Below are positions 1-7,273 of a stretch of 23,814 nt of DNA, piece after piece. This DNA is from a virus. The translations under genes and the position numbers were made by a program. The DNA is taken from the IMG/VR virus record IMGVR_UViG_3300025645_000448, positions 1 to 23,814 of that record; one strand, given 5' to 3'. Numbering within the stretch: the stretch's first letter is position 1; each line of letters opens with the position of its first letter. The notes beneath the pieces were generated by a model that saw only the letters and a list, made by a program, of their open reading frames with translations, was not told where the DNA came from and did not search any database.

Positions 1-23
1 CTTACAAAAGTAGGTCTTACTAA
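1..23 (+). CDS. 3' end of an upstream gene (partial)
   Basis: Reading frame 3 is open from the window edge and ends with a TAA at 21-23, giving the last residues YKSRSY. The TAA shares its last base with the ATG of the primase-helicase gene (TAATG), the same junction found at many other starts in this window, so a real upstream gene ending here is plausible. Only six codons are visible, so nothing can be said about function. Confidence 0.3.
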
Positions 24-1636
24 TGGAAGAGAAAGCTATCAAAGATCACCAACCTTGCCCAGATTGTGAGTCTAGTGATGCCCTAGCTATCTATTCTGAT
101 CACACGTATTGTTTTAGTTGTTTTGAGAGGAAGTGGACTGTGGAAGCAGAAGTTATACCAATGGAACCCAAGGTTAAAAAACCTAGTCTTAAATGGTCAG
201 ACCGTAAAATATCTAAAGCTGTGAGTAATTTTTACGATGTACAGGTTACTTATGATTCAGTAGAGTTCCCTTATTTTTTCGAGGGTTTGCAAGTAGCAAC
301 AAAATATAGAGACTCTCAAAAAAACTTTAAGACTAAGGGAGACTTTACTGAGTCAGAGATGTTTGGTATCCACACCATGTCCAAGGCGAAGAACCATGAA
401 GTAGGTAATACAGTTATCATCACAGAAGGTGAAGCAGACGCACTATCAGCATTTCAAATAGCTAACCGTATTAAACCCGATGCAGAACACATAGCACTGA
501 AGAAAACATTAGTACCAGTGTTCTCAATCAAGTCGGGTGTGTCCAGTGCAGAGAGAGACATAAAGGCTAATCTTGTCTTGCTAGAGAAGTTTGAGCGTAT
601 TTTTATCTGCTTTGACTCTGATGATCAAGGTAAGTTAGCTTCGCGTAAGGTTGCTAAGTTGTTTAGCCCTTCTAAAGCTAGGATTGTTAACCTAGAGTTA
701 AAAGATGCCTGTGAGTACACCTCTAAGTCAATGACAGATGAGTTTATGTCTCACTTAAAAGACGCGACTGTCTATACACCTAGTGGTATTGAGAACGCTT
801 CTAATGACTTTGACCGATTATGGTCTGAGCAGAACCTACAGAGCATAGACTTCCCTTGGAAAGCTTTACAAGACAGAACCTACGGTATAAGACAGCGAGA
901 GATAATCACTTGGGCTGCTGGTACAGGCGTGGGTAAGTCTAGTTTTATGCGCGAACTACAGCACTTCTACTTACAGAGCACCGATATGAACATAGGTATC
1001 ATTGCCCTAGAAGAGTCAGTAGATCGTACCAGACGTGGAATACTAGCCATAGAAGCTAACGACAAGCTACACTTGAACGAAGTGTTCAGTCAGTACTCTA
1101 AGGAAGAGATAAAGAAACACTTTGATAACACCTTGGGTACAGGTAGAGTTTACTTGTATGATCATTTCGGATCAATGAACTGTGAAGACTTGTTGAACAG
1201 AGTCAGATATATGGTTGTTGGCTTAGACTGTAAGGTTATCTTTATTGACCACTTGAGTATTTTAGTAAGTGGTCTTGACATACAAGACGAGCGTAAGGCA
1301 ATAGACAAGACAATGACTATGTTAAGACAGTTGACAGAAGAAACAGGATGTGCTATACACTTGGTAACGCACCTTAGACGTATGAACTCTGATAGGTCAC
1401 ACGAAGATGGTGCAGAGATAAACCTAAGTCATCTTAGAGGCAGTCATGGTATAAGTCAGATAAGCGACACCGTGATAGCCTTGGAACGAGATACTCAGGC
1501 TGACGAAGAACGAGAAGCTAACACTACTACAATGCGAGTACTAAAATGTAGATACACTGGAGATGCTGGAGTAGCTGGTAGGTTGTACTACAACAAAATA
1601 AATGGTAGATTAGAGGTAGTTAAGGAAGAATTTTAA
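23..1636 (+). CDS. T7 gp4-like primase-helicase
   Basis: A 537-residue bifunctional replicative primase and helicase that would unwind the fork and prime the lagging strand. The N-terminus has a zinc-binding motif (C12, C15, C30, C33). A TOPRIM primase core follows, with EGEAD at about 135-139 and DSDDQG at about 198-203. The C-terminal RecA-like helicase has Walker A at about 298-307 (AAGTGVGKSS), ALEES at 328-332 for the catalytic Glu, Walker B VIFIDH at 405-410, and the LRGS motif at 471-474. Length is close to T7 gp4 (566 residues). The protein ends in KEEF, an acidic tail with terminal Phe as in T7 gp4. The start is a TAATG junction, and the stop overlaps the polymerase start in the same way, so the two are probably translationally coupled. 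Confidence 0.95.
   Translation: MEEKAIKDHQPCPDCESSDALAIYSDHTYCFSCFERKWTVEAEVIPMEPKVKKPSLKWSDRKISKAVSNFYDVQVTYDSVEFPYFFEGLQVATKYRDSQKNFKTKGDFTESEMFGIHTMSKAKNHEVGNTVIITEGEADALSAFQIANRIKPDAEHIALKKTLVPVFSIKSGVSSAERDIKANLVLLEKFERIFICFDSDDQGKLASRKVAKLFSPSKARIVNLELKDACEYTSKSMTDEFMSHLKDATVYTPSGIENASNDFDRLWSEQNLQSIDFPWKALQDRTYGIRQREIITWAAGTGVGKSSFMRELQHFYLQSTDMNIGIIALEESVDRTRRGILAIEANDKLHLNEVFSQYSKEEIKKHFDNTLGTGRVYLYDHFGSMNCEDLLNRVRYMVVGLDCKVIFIDHLSILVSGLDIQDERKAIDKTMTMLRQLTEETGCAIHLVTHLRRMNSDRSHEDGAEINLSHLRGSHGISQISDTVIALERDTQADEEREANTTTMRVLKCRYTGDAGVAGRLYYNKINGRLEVVKEEF
1331..1359 (+). promoter_or_regulatory. possible internal sigma70 promoter
   Basis: TTGACA at 1331-1336 is followed, after exactly 17 bases, by TATACA at 1354-1359, with a TGC just before the -10 giving an extended -10 element. 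It lies in the helicase coding region about 275 bases before the DNA polymerase start, so it could boost polymerase and downstream expression. Being inside an AT-rich gene, it may be chance. Confidence 0.35.
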
Positions 1637-3261
1637 TGTCATATGTTATCTTAGACATAGAAACGGATGGTTTTGACGCTAGTGTGATACACTGTGTTGT
1701 CTGTGAAGATCATCATGCAGAACAGAGGGTATTTTATAAACCCGATAACTTGCAAGATTATCTGGCACAATACGACTTAGTTATAGGTCACAATGCGATA
1801 CAATTTGACTTTCCCATGCTTAAAATGATGTGGGATGTTACAGTTCCTGCTAAAAAACAGTTTGATACCTTGATTGGTTCTAGGTTAATCAAGCCAGATT
1901 TGGAAGGTGGACACAGTTTGGAAGCTTGGGGCAACCGTTTAGGCTTTCCTAAGCTACCTCAGCCCGAAGATTGGAAGGTTTTTACACCTGAAATGCTAGA
2001 ATATTGCAAAATAGATGTAAAAGTGTGCCATTTATTGTACAAAGAGGTGCAATTAAACCTAAAAAAGTTCTCAAAAGAGTCAATTCAGTCAGAATTTATG
2101 ATGCAACGACTGATAAACAAGGTCAGAGACAACGGATTCTACTTCAAAGAGCAAGAAGCAGTAGAGTTGCTAGAAAAGTTAGAGACAATTAAGGCAGAAA
2201 TAAGGCAAGAAATCGACAAGGTATTTTTACCAGAGGTAATACAACTAAAAACTAAGACAAAAGAAATACCGTTTAACATCAACAGTAGAGATCAGATAGC
2301 CAAGAGATTAATGGCAATAGGCTGGAAACCTTCTGTCTTTACCCCGTCTGGTAAGCCTAAAGTTGATGAAATACAGCTAGGAAAGTTCGATTCTAGGGAA
2401 TCTAAGATCATTTCTGAGCATTTTACGCTAAATAAACGCACAGCAATGCTAAAATCTTGGATAAAAGCAACAGAACCTGATTTTAGAGTACGTTGTTACT
2501 ACCACTCGCTAGGTGCAGTGACAAACAGAATGTCTTGTTCTGATCCTAACTTGCAACAAGTCCCTAGTAATCGTAAAATTTACGGAGAAGACTGTAGAAA
2601 GTTGTGGTCTTGTCCACCCGGTAATAGGCTCATAGGCTCTGATGCACAGGGTCTGGAGCTACGTGTCCTCGCTCATTACATAAACGATCCAGAGTACACT
2701 AGAGAGGTACTGGAGGGTGACGTGCATACTGCTAATCAAAAAGCGGCAGGGTTATCCTCCAGAGATCAAGCTAAGACATTTATCTACGCCTTGTGCTACG
2801 GAGCAGGAGATGCCAAGTTAGGTACGGTTGTAGGTGGTAACGCGAAAGATGGTGCTCAGTTAAGAGCAAGTTTCTTTGACAAAATACCAGCTTTCAGAAG
2901 ATTTAGTCAAGCAGTAATAAGAAAAGGAGAAACACAAGGCAAACTAAAAGCTATAGACGGGAGAATATTAACCGTCCGTAGTCCACACGCCAGTTTGAAC
3001 ACTTTGATACAGGGTAGTTCAGCTATCTTGATGAAGAACTGGTTTATGAACACCGCAATGGACATGAAAAGGAGGAATACCAATGGTAGAGTTATTGCTA
3101 TGGTACACGATGAAATTATTTTAGAATCTGGTAAAAAAGATGTTGACATCGTAGCAGAGTCTGTTAAACTAGGTATATCACAGGTAAACAAACAATTTGA
3201 TATTAGATGTGCGTTGGATTGTGATATTAATTTTGGAACTAACTGGAGTGAAATACACTAA
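1636..3261 (+). CDS. family A DNA polymerase with 3'-5' exonuclease (T7 gp5-like)
   Basis: A 541-residue replicative polymerase. The N-terminal DEDD proofreading exonuclease is intact: DIETDG (D7, E9), GHNAIQFD (to D58) and YCKID (Y123, D127). The palm and fingers carry motif A SDAQGLELR (D336), motif B RDQAKTFIYALCYG (R376, K380, Y384, Y388) and motif C HDE (H491-E493). Motif B is close to T7 gp5, with Tyr at the position equivalent to Phe762 of E. coli Pol I. It is shorter than T7 gp5 (704 residues), mainly between the exonuclease and palm, so a full thioredoxin-binding loop is not evident. It starts at a TAATG junction with the helicase and ends in another with the SSB gene. Confidence 0.95.
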   Translation: MSYVILDIETDGFDASVIHCVVCEDHHAEQRVFYKPDNLQDYLAQYDLVIGHNAIQFDFPMLKMMWDVTVPAKKQFDTLIGSRLIKPDLEGGHSLEAWGNRLGFPKLPQPEDWKVFTPEMLEYCKIDVKVCHLLYKEVQLNLKKFSKESIQSEFMMQRLINKVRDNGFYFKEQEAVELLEKLETIKAEIRQEIDKVFLPEVIQLKTKTKEIPFNINSRDQIAKRLMAIGWKPSVFTPSGKPKVDEIQLGKFDSRESKIISEHFTLNKRTAMLKSWIKATEPDFRVRCYYHSLGAVTNRMSCSDPNLQQVPSNRKIYGEDCRKLWSCPPGNRLIGSDAQGLELRVLAHYINDPEYTREVLEGDVHTANQKAAGLSSRDQAKTFIYALCYGAGDAKLGTVVGGNAKDGAQLRASFFDKIPAFRRFSQAVIRKGETQGKLKAIDGRILTVRSPHASLNTLIQGSSAILMKNWFMNTAMDMKRRNTNGRVIAMVHDEIILESGKKDVDIVAESVKLGISQVNKQFDIRCALDCDINFGTNWSEIH

Positions 3262-3674
3262 TGACTTTTCATTATATAGAAGGTAAACTAGAATACGCAA
3301 TGTTGTTTGATCAAAAAGATATGTTTGATCGTTGGAGCACGGTACTGCTCTTAGAAGGTGATCAGATGAAACAAGCTAAGAAACTTGGGTTAAAAATAAA
3401 CCAAGTTGAAGAGAAGTTTAATGGAGCACCTTACGTTTCTCTGAAGACCACCATGCCACCTAAGCTGTACGATGCTGATAGTAACGTGTACGATGGGCCT
3501 ACTAGGTTGGCAACTGGTACGGAGGCAACGGTCAAGCTTACTCAGAAGCCGTATGATAACAAGTTTGGTAAAGGAGTTACCACGTATATAGACAGTGTTA
3601 AGATAACTAATCCTGTCGCTTGGATACCCCCCACCGATGATGAGTTTCAGTCTGCGTCAGACACTGAGTTTTAG
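3261..3674 (+). CDS. single-stranded DNA-binding protein, gp2.5-like
   Basis: A 137-residue protein placed directly after the polymerase. It has features of a phage gp2.5-type OB-fold SSB: alternating short beta-type stretches, a KFNGAPYVSLKTTMPPK segment, a VKLTQKPYDNKFGKGVT segment and an acidic C-terminal tail (DDEFQSASDTEF) ending in Phe. T7 gp2.5 (232 residues) has the same kind of tail, which contacts the polymerase and helicase. This protein is much shorter, so the fold is probably minimal. The call rests on position, tail and overall pattern rather than an invariant motif. TAATG start junction; the stop overlaps the next gene's GTG start (TAGTG). Confidence 0.75.
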   Translation: MTFHYIEGKLEYAMLFDQKDMFDRWSTVLLLEGDQMKQAKKLGLKINQVEEKFNGAPYVSLKTTMPPKLYDADSNVYDGPTRLATGTEATVKLTQKPYDNKFGKGVTTYIDSVKITNPVAWIPPTDDEFQSASDTEF

Positions 3675-4291
3675 TGCCTGAGACTGATTACGGTCATTGG
3701 GATGTTGATCTGGTAGGCGAGTTTAACCCTGACGAACACTTTGGATTCGTCTACCAGATTACTAATCTTACAAATGACAGGTCTTACATAGGTTGTAAAC
3801 ACCTAATGAAGTACAGTAAAGGTAAACCAATAAAGGCTAGTGAATGGAGAGATTACTGTAGTAGCAGTAAGTATCTTAAACCAGACATAGAAGAATTAGG
3901 GAAACAAAACTTTGAATTTAGAATACTTTTATTATGTGCTAACAAGCGTGATCTCTACTATAACGAGATGAAGATACAGATAGAGCTAGGTGTTATAGAA
4001 TCCGAAGAGTACTACAATGCTAATGTAGGTGGTAAAAGATTCTATAGACCTGTCAAAAGTTACGGAACCGATTTTAAGAATAAAATTAAAGGCATTAAAA
4101 ACGGTAGATACAGAGGAATGTTTATAGTAACTTACAAAGGTGGTATTACTAACTTAATTAAAAATGTTACCATCAAGGATTTTGCTGAAGAAAACAACTA
4201 CAATAGAAGATGTCTTTTTAATATAATACATAATAGGCAAAAAACCCATAAAGATATAATTGGATTGGAATACGTAAATGAAAAAGATTGA
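3674..4291 (+). CDS. GIY-YIG endonuclease
   Basis: A 205-residue nuclease. The GIY-YIG signature is at GFVYQI (24-29) and YIG (38-40), followed by WRDYCSSS (58-65) and a Glu in YYNEMK (95-100), matching the usual Arg and metal-binding Glu of the fold, and YYNANVGGKRF at 113-123. Residues from about 130 form a basic C-terminal domain (YKGGITNLIKNVTIKDFAEE) resembling the DNA-binding modules of phage homing endonucleases. The start is GTG overlapping the SSB stop; the 3' end overlaps the exonuclease by 14 bases. It could be a free-standing homing endonuclease, or it may do the job of T7 gp3 (endonuclease I), which sits next to SSB in T7. Activity on branched DNA is inference. Confidence 0.75.
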   Translation: MPETDYGHWDVDLVGEFNPDEHFGFVYQITNLTNDRSYIGCKHLMKYSKGKPIKASEWRDYCSSSKYLKPDIEELGKQNFEFRILLLCANKRDLYYNEMKIQIELGVIESEEYYNANVGGKRFYRPVKSYGTDFKNKIKGIKNGRYRGMFIVTYKGGITNLIKNVTIKDFAEENNYNRRCLFNIIHNRQKTHKDIIGLEYVNEKD

Positions 4292-5102
4292 CACATTAGC
4301 TAATGATATATACGACTTGCTAGAAAATGGGACTAAATCTCCCAAGCAAGAACACTTGTTTGCAATGGCATCTGAAATTGTAGACTCAATGAAGAAACAG
4401 TTGTGGACAGGTACTACCCCCTCTAAAAAAGGTAAGTTACGTATGTCTAATATAGGTAAGCCTTGCACAAGAGCACTGTGGTATGACATAAACGGTGATG
4501 AGAAAGCAGAAAGACTTACACCTCAGACTAAGTTAAAGTTTATCGTTGGTGACATAGTAGAATCTGTCATACTATACTTGGTTAAAGAGTCTGGTCACAC
4601 AGTCACAGACCAACAAAAAGAAGTAGAGTTGCAAGGTATTAAAGGGCATATTGACGCTGTGATAGACGGTGAGTTAGTTGATGTAAAATCCTCAAGCTCT
4701 TACGGTATGCGTAAGTTCAAAGAAGGGACATTACCACAAGATGATCCATTTGGTTACATAGGTCAGATAAGTGGGTACGCTACTGCTTTGGGTAAGAAGT
4801 CTGGTACGTTCTTAGCCTTTGATAAAAGTGCAGGAGAAATTGCAGTATACAAACATGATGATATAGATGATTCCAATAAAAAGATAAAGCAAGTTTTGTC
4901 TGATACTTCTCAAGAGGAGCCACCAGAGAGAGCGTTTGGTACTGTACCTGAGCGTAATACTAAGAAAGCCAAGCTAGGTATAAACTGCTCTTACTGTTCT
5001 CACAAGCAGTCTTGTTGGGAAGACAAAGGCTTGACACTAGGGTTTAAAAGTAGTAGACCTGTATTTTACGTAGGGAAACAAGAACATGAAGTTGACTTCT
5101 AA
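4278..5102 (+). CDS. PD-(D/E)XK exonuclease with Cas4-like Fe-S cysteines
   Basis: A 274-residue RecB/Cas4-family nuclease in the place of T7 gp6 exonuclease. Visible motifs: SNIGKPCTRALWYD (C63), GDIVE (E95), GHID (H124, D126), VDVKS (D135, K137) and QISGY (Q163, Y167), the active-site set of this superfamily. C237, C240 and C246 (spacing C-x2-C-x5-C) together with C63 match the four-cysteine 4Fe-4S pattern of Cas4 and AddB nucleases. It probably degrades host DNA or processes replication and recombination ends. The C-terminus is HEVDF, another acidic tail with terminal Phe. It overlaps the genes on both sides (14 and 17 bases). There is no CRISPR context, so a Cas4 role in adaptation is not suggested. 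Confidence 0.85.
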   Translation: MKKIDTLANDIYDLLENGTKSPKQEHLFAMASEIVDSMKKQLWTGTTPSKKGKLRMSNIGKPCTRALWYDINGDEKAERLTPQTKLKFIVGDIVESVILYLVKESGHTVTDQQKEVELQGIKGHIDAVIDGELVDVKSSSSYGMRKFKEGTLPQDDPFGYIGQISGYATALGKKSGTFLAFDKSAGEIAVYKHDDIDDSNKKIKQVLSDTSQEEPPERAFGTVPERNTKKAKLGINCSYCSHKQSCWEDKGLTLGFKSSRPVFYVGKQEHEVDF

Positions 5103-5274
5103 TTACTTATCTGAAGAGGTTTTAAAAGACATTTCTGATATGTATAGTGTTGATGAGATACTAGATAATATTGGAATGTTACCTCACGATTTAGCTCTGC
5201 TGTTAGCAGACGAGATCAAAGAAAACTTAGAAAAATTTGAAAACATACCTGTGGATGCTTATACAAATGAATAA
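5086..5274 (+). CDS. small acidic protein, unknown
   Basis: A 62-residue acidic, helix-rich protein (LSEEVLKDISDMYSVDEIL... LLADEIKENLEKF) with no family I recognise and no membrane segment or cysteine. It overlaps the exonuclease by 17 bases at the 5' end and the likely RNR start by 8 bases at the 3' end, and is in phase with an otherwise gapless operon, so it is very probably translated. A role as a small accessory or regulatory partner of a replication protein is only a guess. Confidence 0.65.
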   Translation: MKLTSNYLSEEVLKDISDMYSVDEILDNIGMLPHDLALLLADEIKENLEKFENIPVDAYTNE

Positions 5275-6949
5275 ATATGGAATGACACTACCAATATCAG
5301 AAGAAATAGATACCGTTAAGTACAGACAAACTGGTGAGGACTTTTATAGCAAGGTGGTACGCATAGCTGAATCCTTGAAAGATAGCCCAGACCACTTTGA
5401 GAACTTCAAGGATGCGCTTAGACACATGAGGTTCCTACCTGCTGGTAGGGTACAGAACGCTATGGGTGCTGCAAGACAAACCACCGCTTATAACTGCTTT
5501 GTCAGTGGAGTTATAGAAGATAGCATGGACTCTATCATGGGTAGAGCTACAGAAGCTGCTGAGACAATGCGTAGAGGTGGTGGTATAGGCTATGACTTTT
5601 CAAGGCTACGTCCTAGAGGAGACAGAATAAAGTCTTTGGACTCTAGGGCATCAGGTGCAGTTAGCTTTATGCAAATTTATGATTCTGTTTGTCAAACCAT
5701 AGCATCTAGTGGACATCGTAGAGGAGCACAGATGGGTGTCTTACGCATAGACCACCCTGACATTGAACAGTTTATCACCGCTAAGAACAACGGTACAGCC
5801 TTAACTGGTTTCAACATTTCAGTAGGTGTAACAGATGAGTTCATGAGATGCCTAGAGAAGAAAGAACCATTCCCTCTACGGTTTGACGGTAGGGTACACG
5901 AAGAGGTAGACCCTGTAGCCCTGTGGGACATGGTTATGCGTAGCACATGGGATTGGGCAGAGCCGGGAGTGTTGTTCATAGATACCATTAACAACATGAA
6001 CAACCTGTACTACTGTGAGAACATAGAGGCAACAAACCCATGTGGTGAGCAACCTCTGCCACCTTACGGTGCTTGTTTGCTAGGTAGTTTTAACCTGACT
6101 AAGTACGTGGGGGCAGGAGAGTTCGACTATGGATTGTTCACTGGTGACATACACCATGTAGTCAGAGCTATGGACAACGTGATAGACAGAACCATTTACC
6201 CACTTGAGCAACAGCAATTAGAGGCTCAGAGTAAACGTAGGATGGGTTTAGGTATCACAGGACTAGCTAATGCAGGTGAGATGTGTGGTATGCCGTATGC
6301 TTCACCAGAGTTTATGAAGTTTACCACCAAGGTTCTAAAGACGATGAGAGATCACACTTATGGTACAAGTGCTCTGTTGGCTAAGGAGAAGGGTAGCTTT
6401 CCATTGTATAATAAGGATAAGTACACACAGGGTAAGTTCTTTAAAACTTTGTCTAACTGGGTGCAAGACCAGATCAAAGAGAACGGGTTACGTAACTCTC
6501 ACTTGACCTCTATTGCACCTACTGGTACAATCAGCCTGACTGCTGACAACGTAAGCTCTGGAATAGAACCACCGTTTAGTTTGTTCTACGACAGGACTAT
6601 ACAAGAGTTCGATGGTCATCAGATACAGAGAGTAGAGGACTACGCCTACAGATTGGGTGTGAATGGTAGGACTGCTAATGAGATCACTGCTGAAGAACAC
6701 TTAGCAGTACTAGCTCTGACATCTAAGTATATTGACAGTGCTGTCAGTAAGACGTGCAACGTAGGAGACAACGTAACTTACGAGGAGTTCAAAGAGTTGT
6801 ACTACAATGCTTGGAAGCAAGGGTGCAAGGGTATTACCACGTTTAGAGCTAGTGGTAAACGCTACGGTATCCTCAATGAAGTCAAGGAAGAACCTAAAGC
6901 AGAAGCTTGTTTTATAGACCCAGCAACAGGTCAGAAAGAGTGTGAGTAA
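5267..6949 (+). CDS. nrdJ: class II (adenosylcobalamin) ribonucleotide reductase
   Basis: A 560-residue ribonucleotide reductase converting ribonucleotides to deoxynucleotides for phage DNA synthesis. Visible: FLPAGR (56-61), NCF (C77), GGGIGYDFSRLRPRGD, NPCGE (N257, C259 thiyl-radical Cys, E261), and GAC (C270) 11 residues after the radical Cys. C77 and C270 would be the redox pair. APTGTIS follows in the C-terminal half, and cysteines near the end (C548, C559) could be the re-reducing pair. There is no ATP cone and no partner small subunit nearby, as expected for the B12-dependent class. The start at 5267 was chosen because it overlaps the preceding stop; ATGs at 5237, 5255 and 5282 are alternatives. 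Its use implies a host that makes or imports cobalamin. Confidence 0.9.
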   Translation: MNKYGMTLPISEEIDTVKYRQTGEDFYSKVVRIAESLKDSPDHFENFKDALRHMRFLPAGRVQNAMGAARQTTAYNCFVSGVIEDSMDSIMGRATEAAETMRRGGGIGYDFSRLRPRGDRIKSLDSRASGAVSFMQIYDSVCQTIASSGHRRGAQMGVLRIDHPDIEQFITAKNNGTALTGFNISVGVTDEFMRCLEKKEPFPLRFDGRVHEEVDPVALWDMVMRSTWDWAEPGVLFIDTINNMNNLYYCENIEATNPCGEQPLPPYGACLLGSFNLTKYVGAGEFDYGLFTGDIHHVVRAMDNVIDRTIYPLEQQQLEAQSKRRMGLGITGLANAGEMCGMPYASPEFMKFTTKVLKTMRDHTYGTSALLAKEKGSFPLYNKDKYTQGKFFKTLSNWVQDQIKENGLRNSHLTSIAPTGTISLTADNVSSGIEPPFSLFYDRTIQEFDGHQIQRVEDYAYRLGVNGRTANEITAEEHLAVLALTSKYIDSAVSKTCNVGDNVTYEEFKELYYNAWKQGCKGITTFRASGKRYGILNEVKEEPKAEACFIDPATGQKECE

Positions 6950-7182
6950 TGCAAGACAAAGATAAAATATGGAAGCTAAAGTGGGCTTCCTCTATTACTC
7001 TTATGTTTGCAATGATTCTGACTGCACAGAACGTGTATCCCTATAATTTGTTTTTTCATTTTATAGGGATACTAGGTTGGTTGATTGTGTCTATTAACTG
7101 GAACGACAGAGCACTCATAGTGGTCAATAGTGTGGCTATAGCTATACTGACAAATGGTTTGTTTGCTTATCTTATTTCTTAA
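6949..7182 (+). CDS. small integral membrane protein
   Basis: A 77-residue protein with about three hydrophobic segments (about 13-29, 30-47 and 52-76) and few charges between them. It begins at a TAATG junction with the RNR gene and is the last plus-strand gene. The pattern (YPYNLFFHFIGILGWLIVSINW) resembles small membrane proteins often seen beside nucleotide-metabolism genes in marine phages (DUF6552-like, from memory, not searched). Function unknown. Its last 11 bases overlap the end of a convergent minus-strand gene, and a perfect 12-base inverted repeat lies inside it (7035-7072). Confidence 0.7.
   Translation: MQDKDKIWKLKWASSITLMFAMILTAQNVYPYNLFFHFIGILGWLIVSINWNDRALIVVNSVAIAILTNGLFAYLIS
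7035..7072. repeat. perfect 12-base inverted repeat near the convergence point
   Basis: Bases 7035-7046 (GTATCCCTATAA) are the exact reverse complement of 7061-7072, separated by a 14-base T-rich loop. It sits in the membrane-protein gene, about 100 bases beyond the stop of the last minus-strand gene. Neither strand has a clear U-tract after the stem, so it is not a textbook terminator. It could be a 3' mRNA-stabilising hairpin, a rho-type pause site or a binding site. Confidence 0.6.
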
Positions 7183-7273
7183 AGTTTAGTATTATCATAC
7201 CACACCTTGAACACTTGAGAGAGTCAGGATCAAGCTTGTGCCAAAGTATCCAGCAGATAAATTTACTAAGCAC
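7172..7273 (-). CDS. 33-residue CxxC mini-protein (zinc-ribbon-like)
   Basis: A very small gene translating as (M)LSKFICWILWHKLDPDSL followed by KCSRCGMIILNFKK. The order Cys, His, then CxxC near the end (C7, H12, C22, C25) looks like the small phage proteins with a C-x-H-CxxCG metal site (DUF1660-like, from memory). The start is GTG at 7271-7273, overlapping the stop of the preceding 49-residue gene by 8 bases; no ATG is available in frame after the upstream stop codon. It is the last gene of the minus-strand unit and overlaps the convergent membrane-protein gene by 11 bases. Its function is unknown; the CxxCG pattern and tight coupling support it being real. Confidence 0.5.
   Translation of the reverse strand: MLSKFICWILWHKLDPDSLKCSRCGMIILNFKK

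Noticed and set aside
4288-4316. TTGACA at 4288 as a possible promoter for the exonuclease
   Set aside because: The best -10 candidates (TATATA, TATACG) are at spacings of 13 and 15 bases, too short for a sigma70 promoter.
4154-4489. Open frame of 111 codons on the minus strand
   Set aside because: It lies across two plus-strand genes with clear family motifs and has no independent support, so it is an antisense shadow.
4278-5102. Cas4-type nuclease as sign of a CRISPR system
   Set aside because: No repeat-spacer array and no other cas gene in the window; the gene belongs to the phage replication operon.
6733-6748. Short inverted repeat TGACAGTGCTGTCA in the RNR gene
   Set aside because: Only 6-base arms in a coding region; expected by chance.
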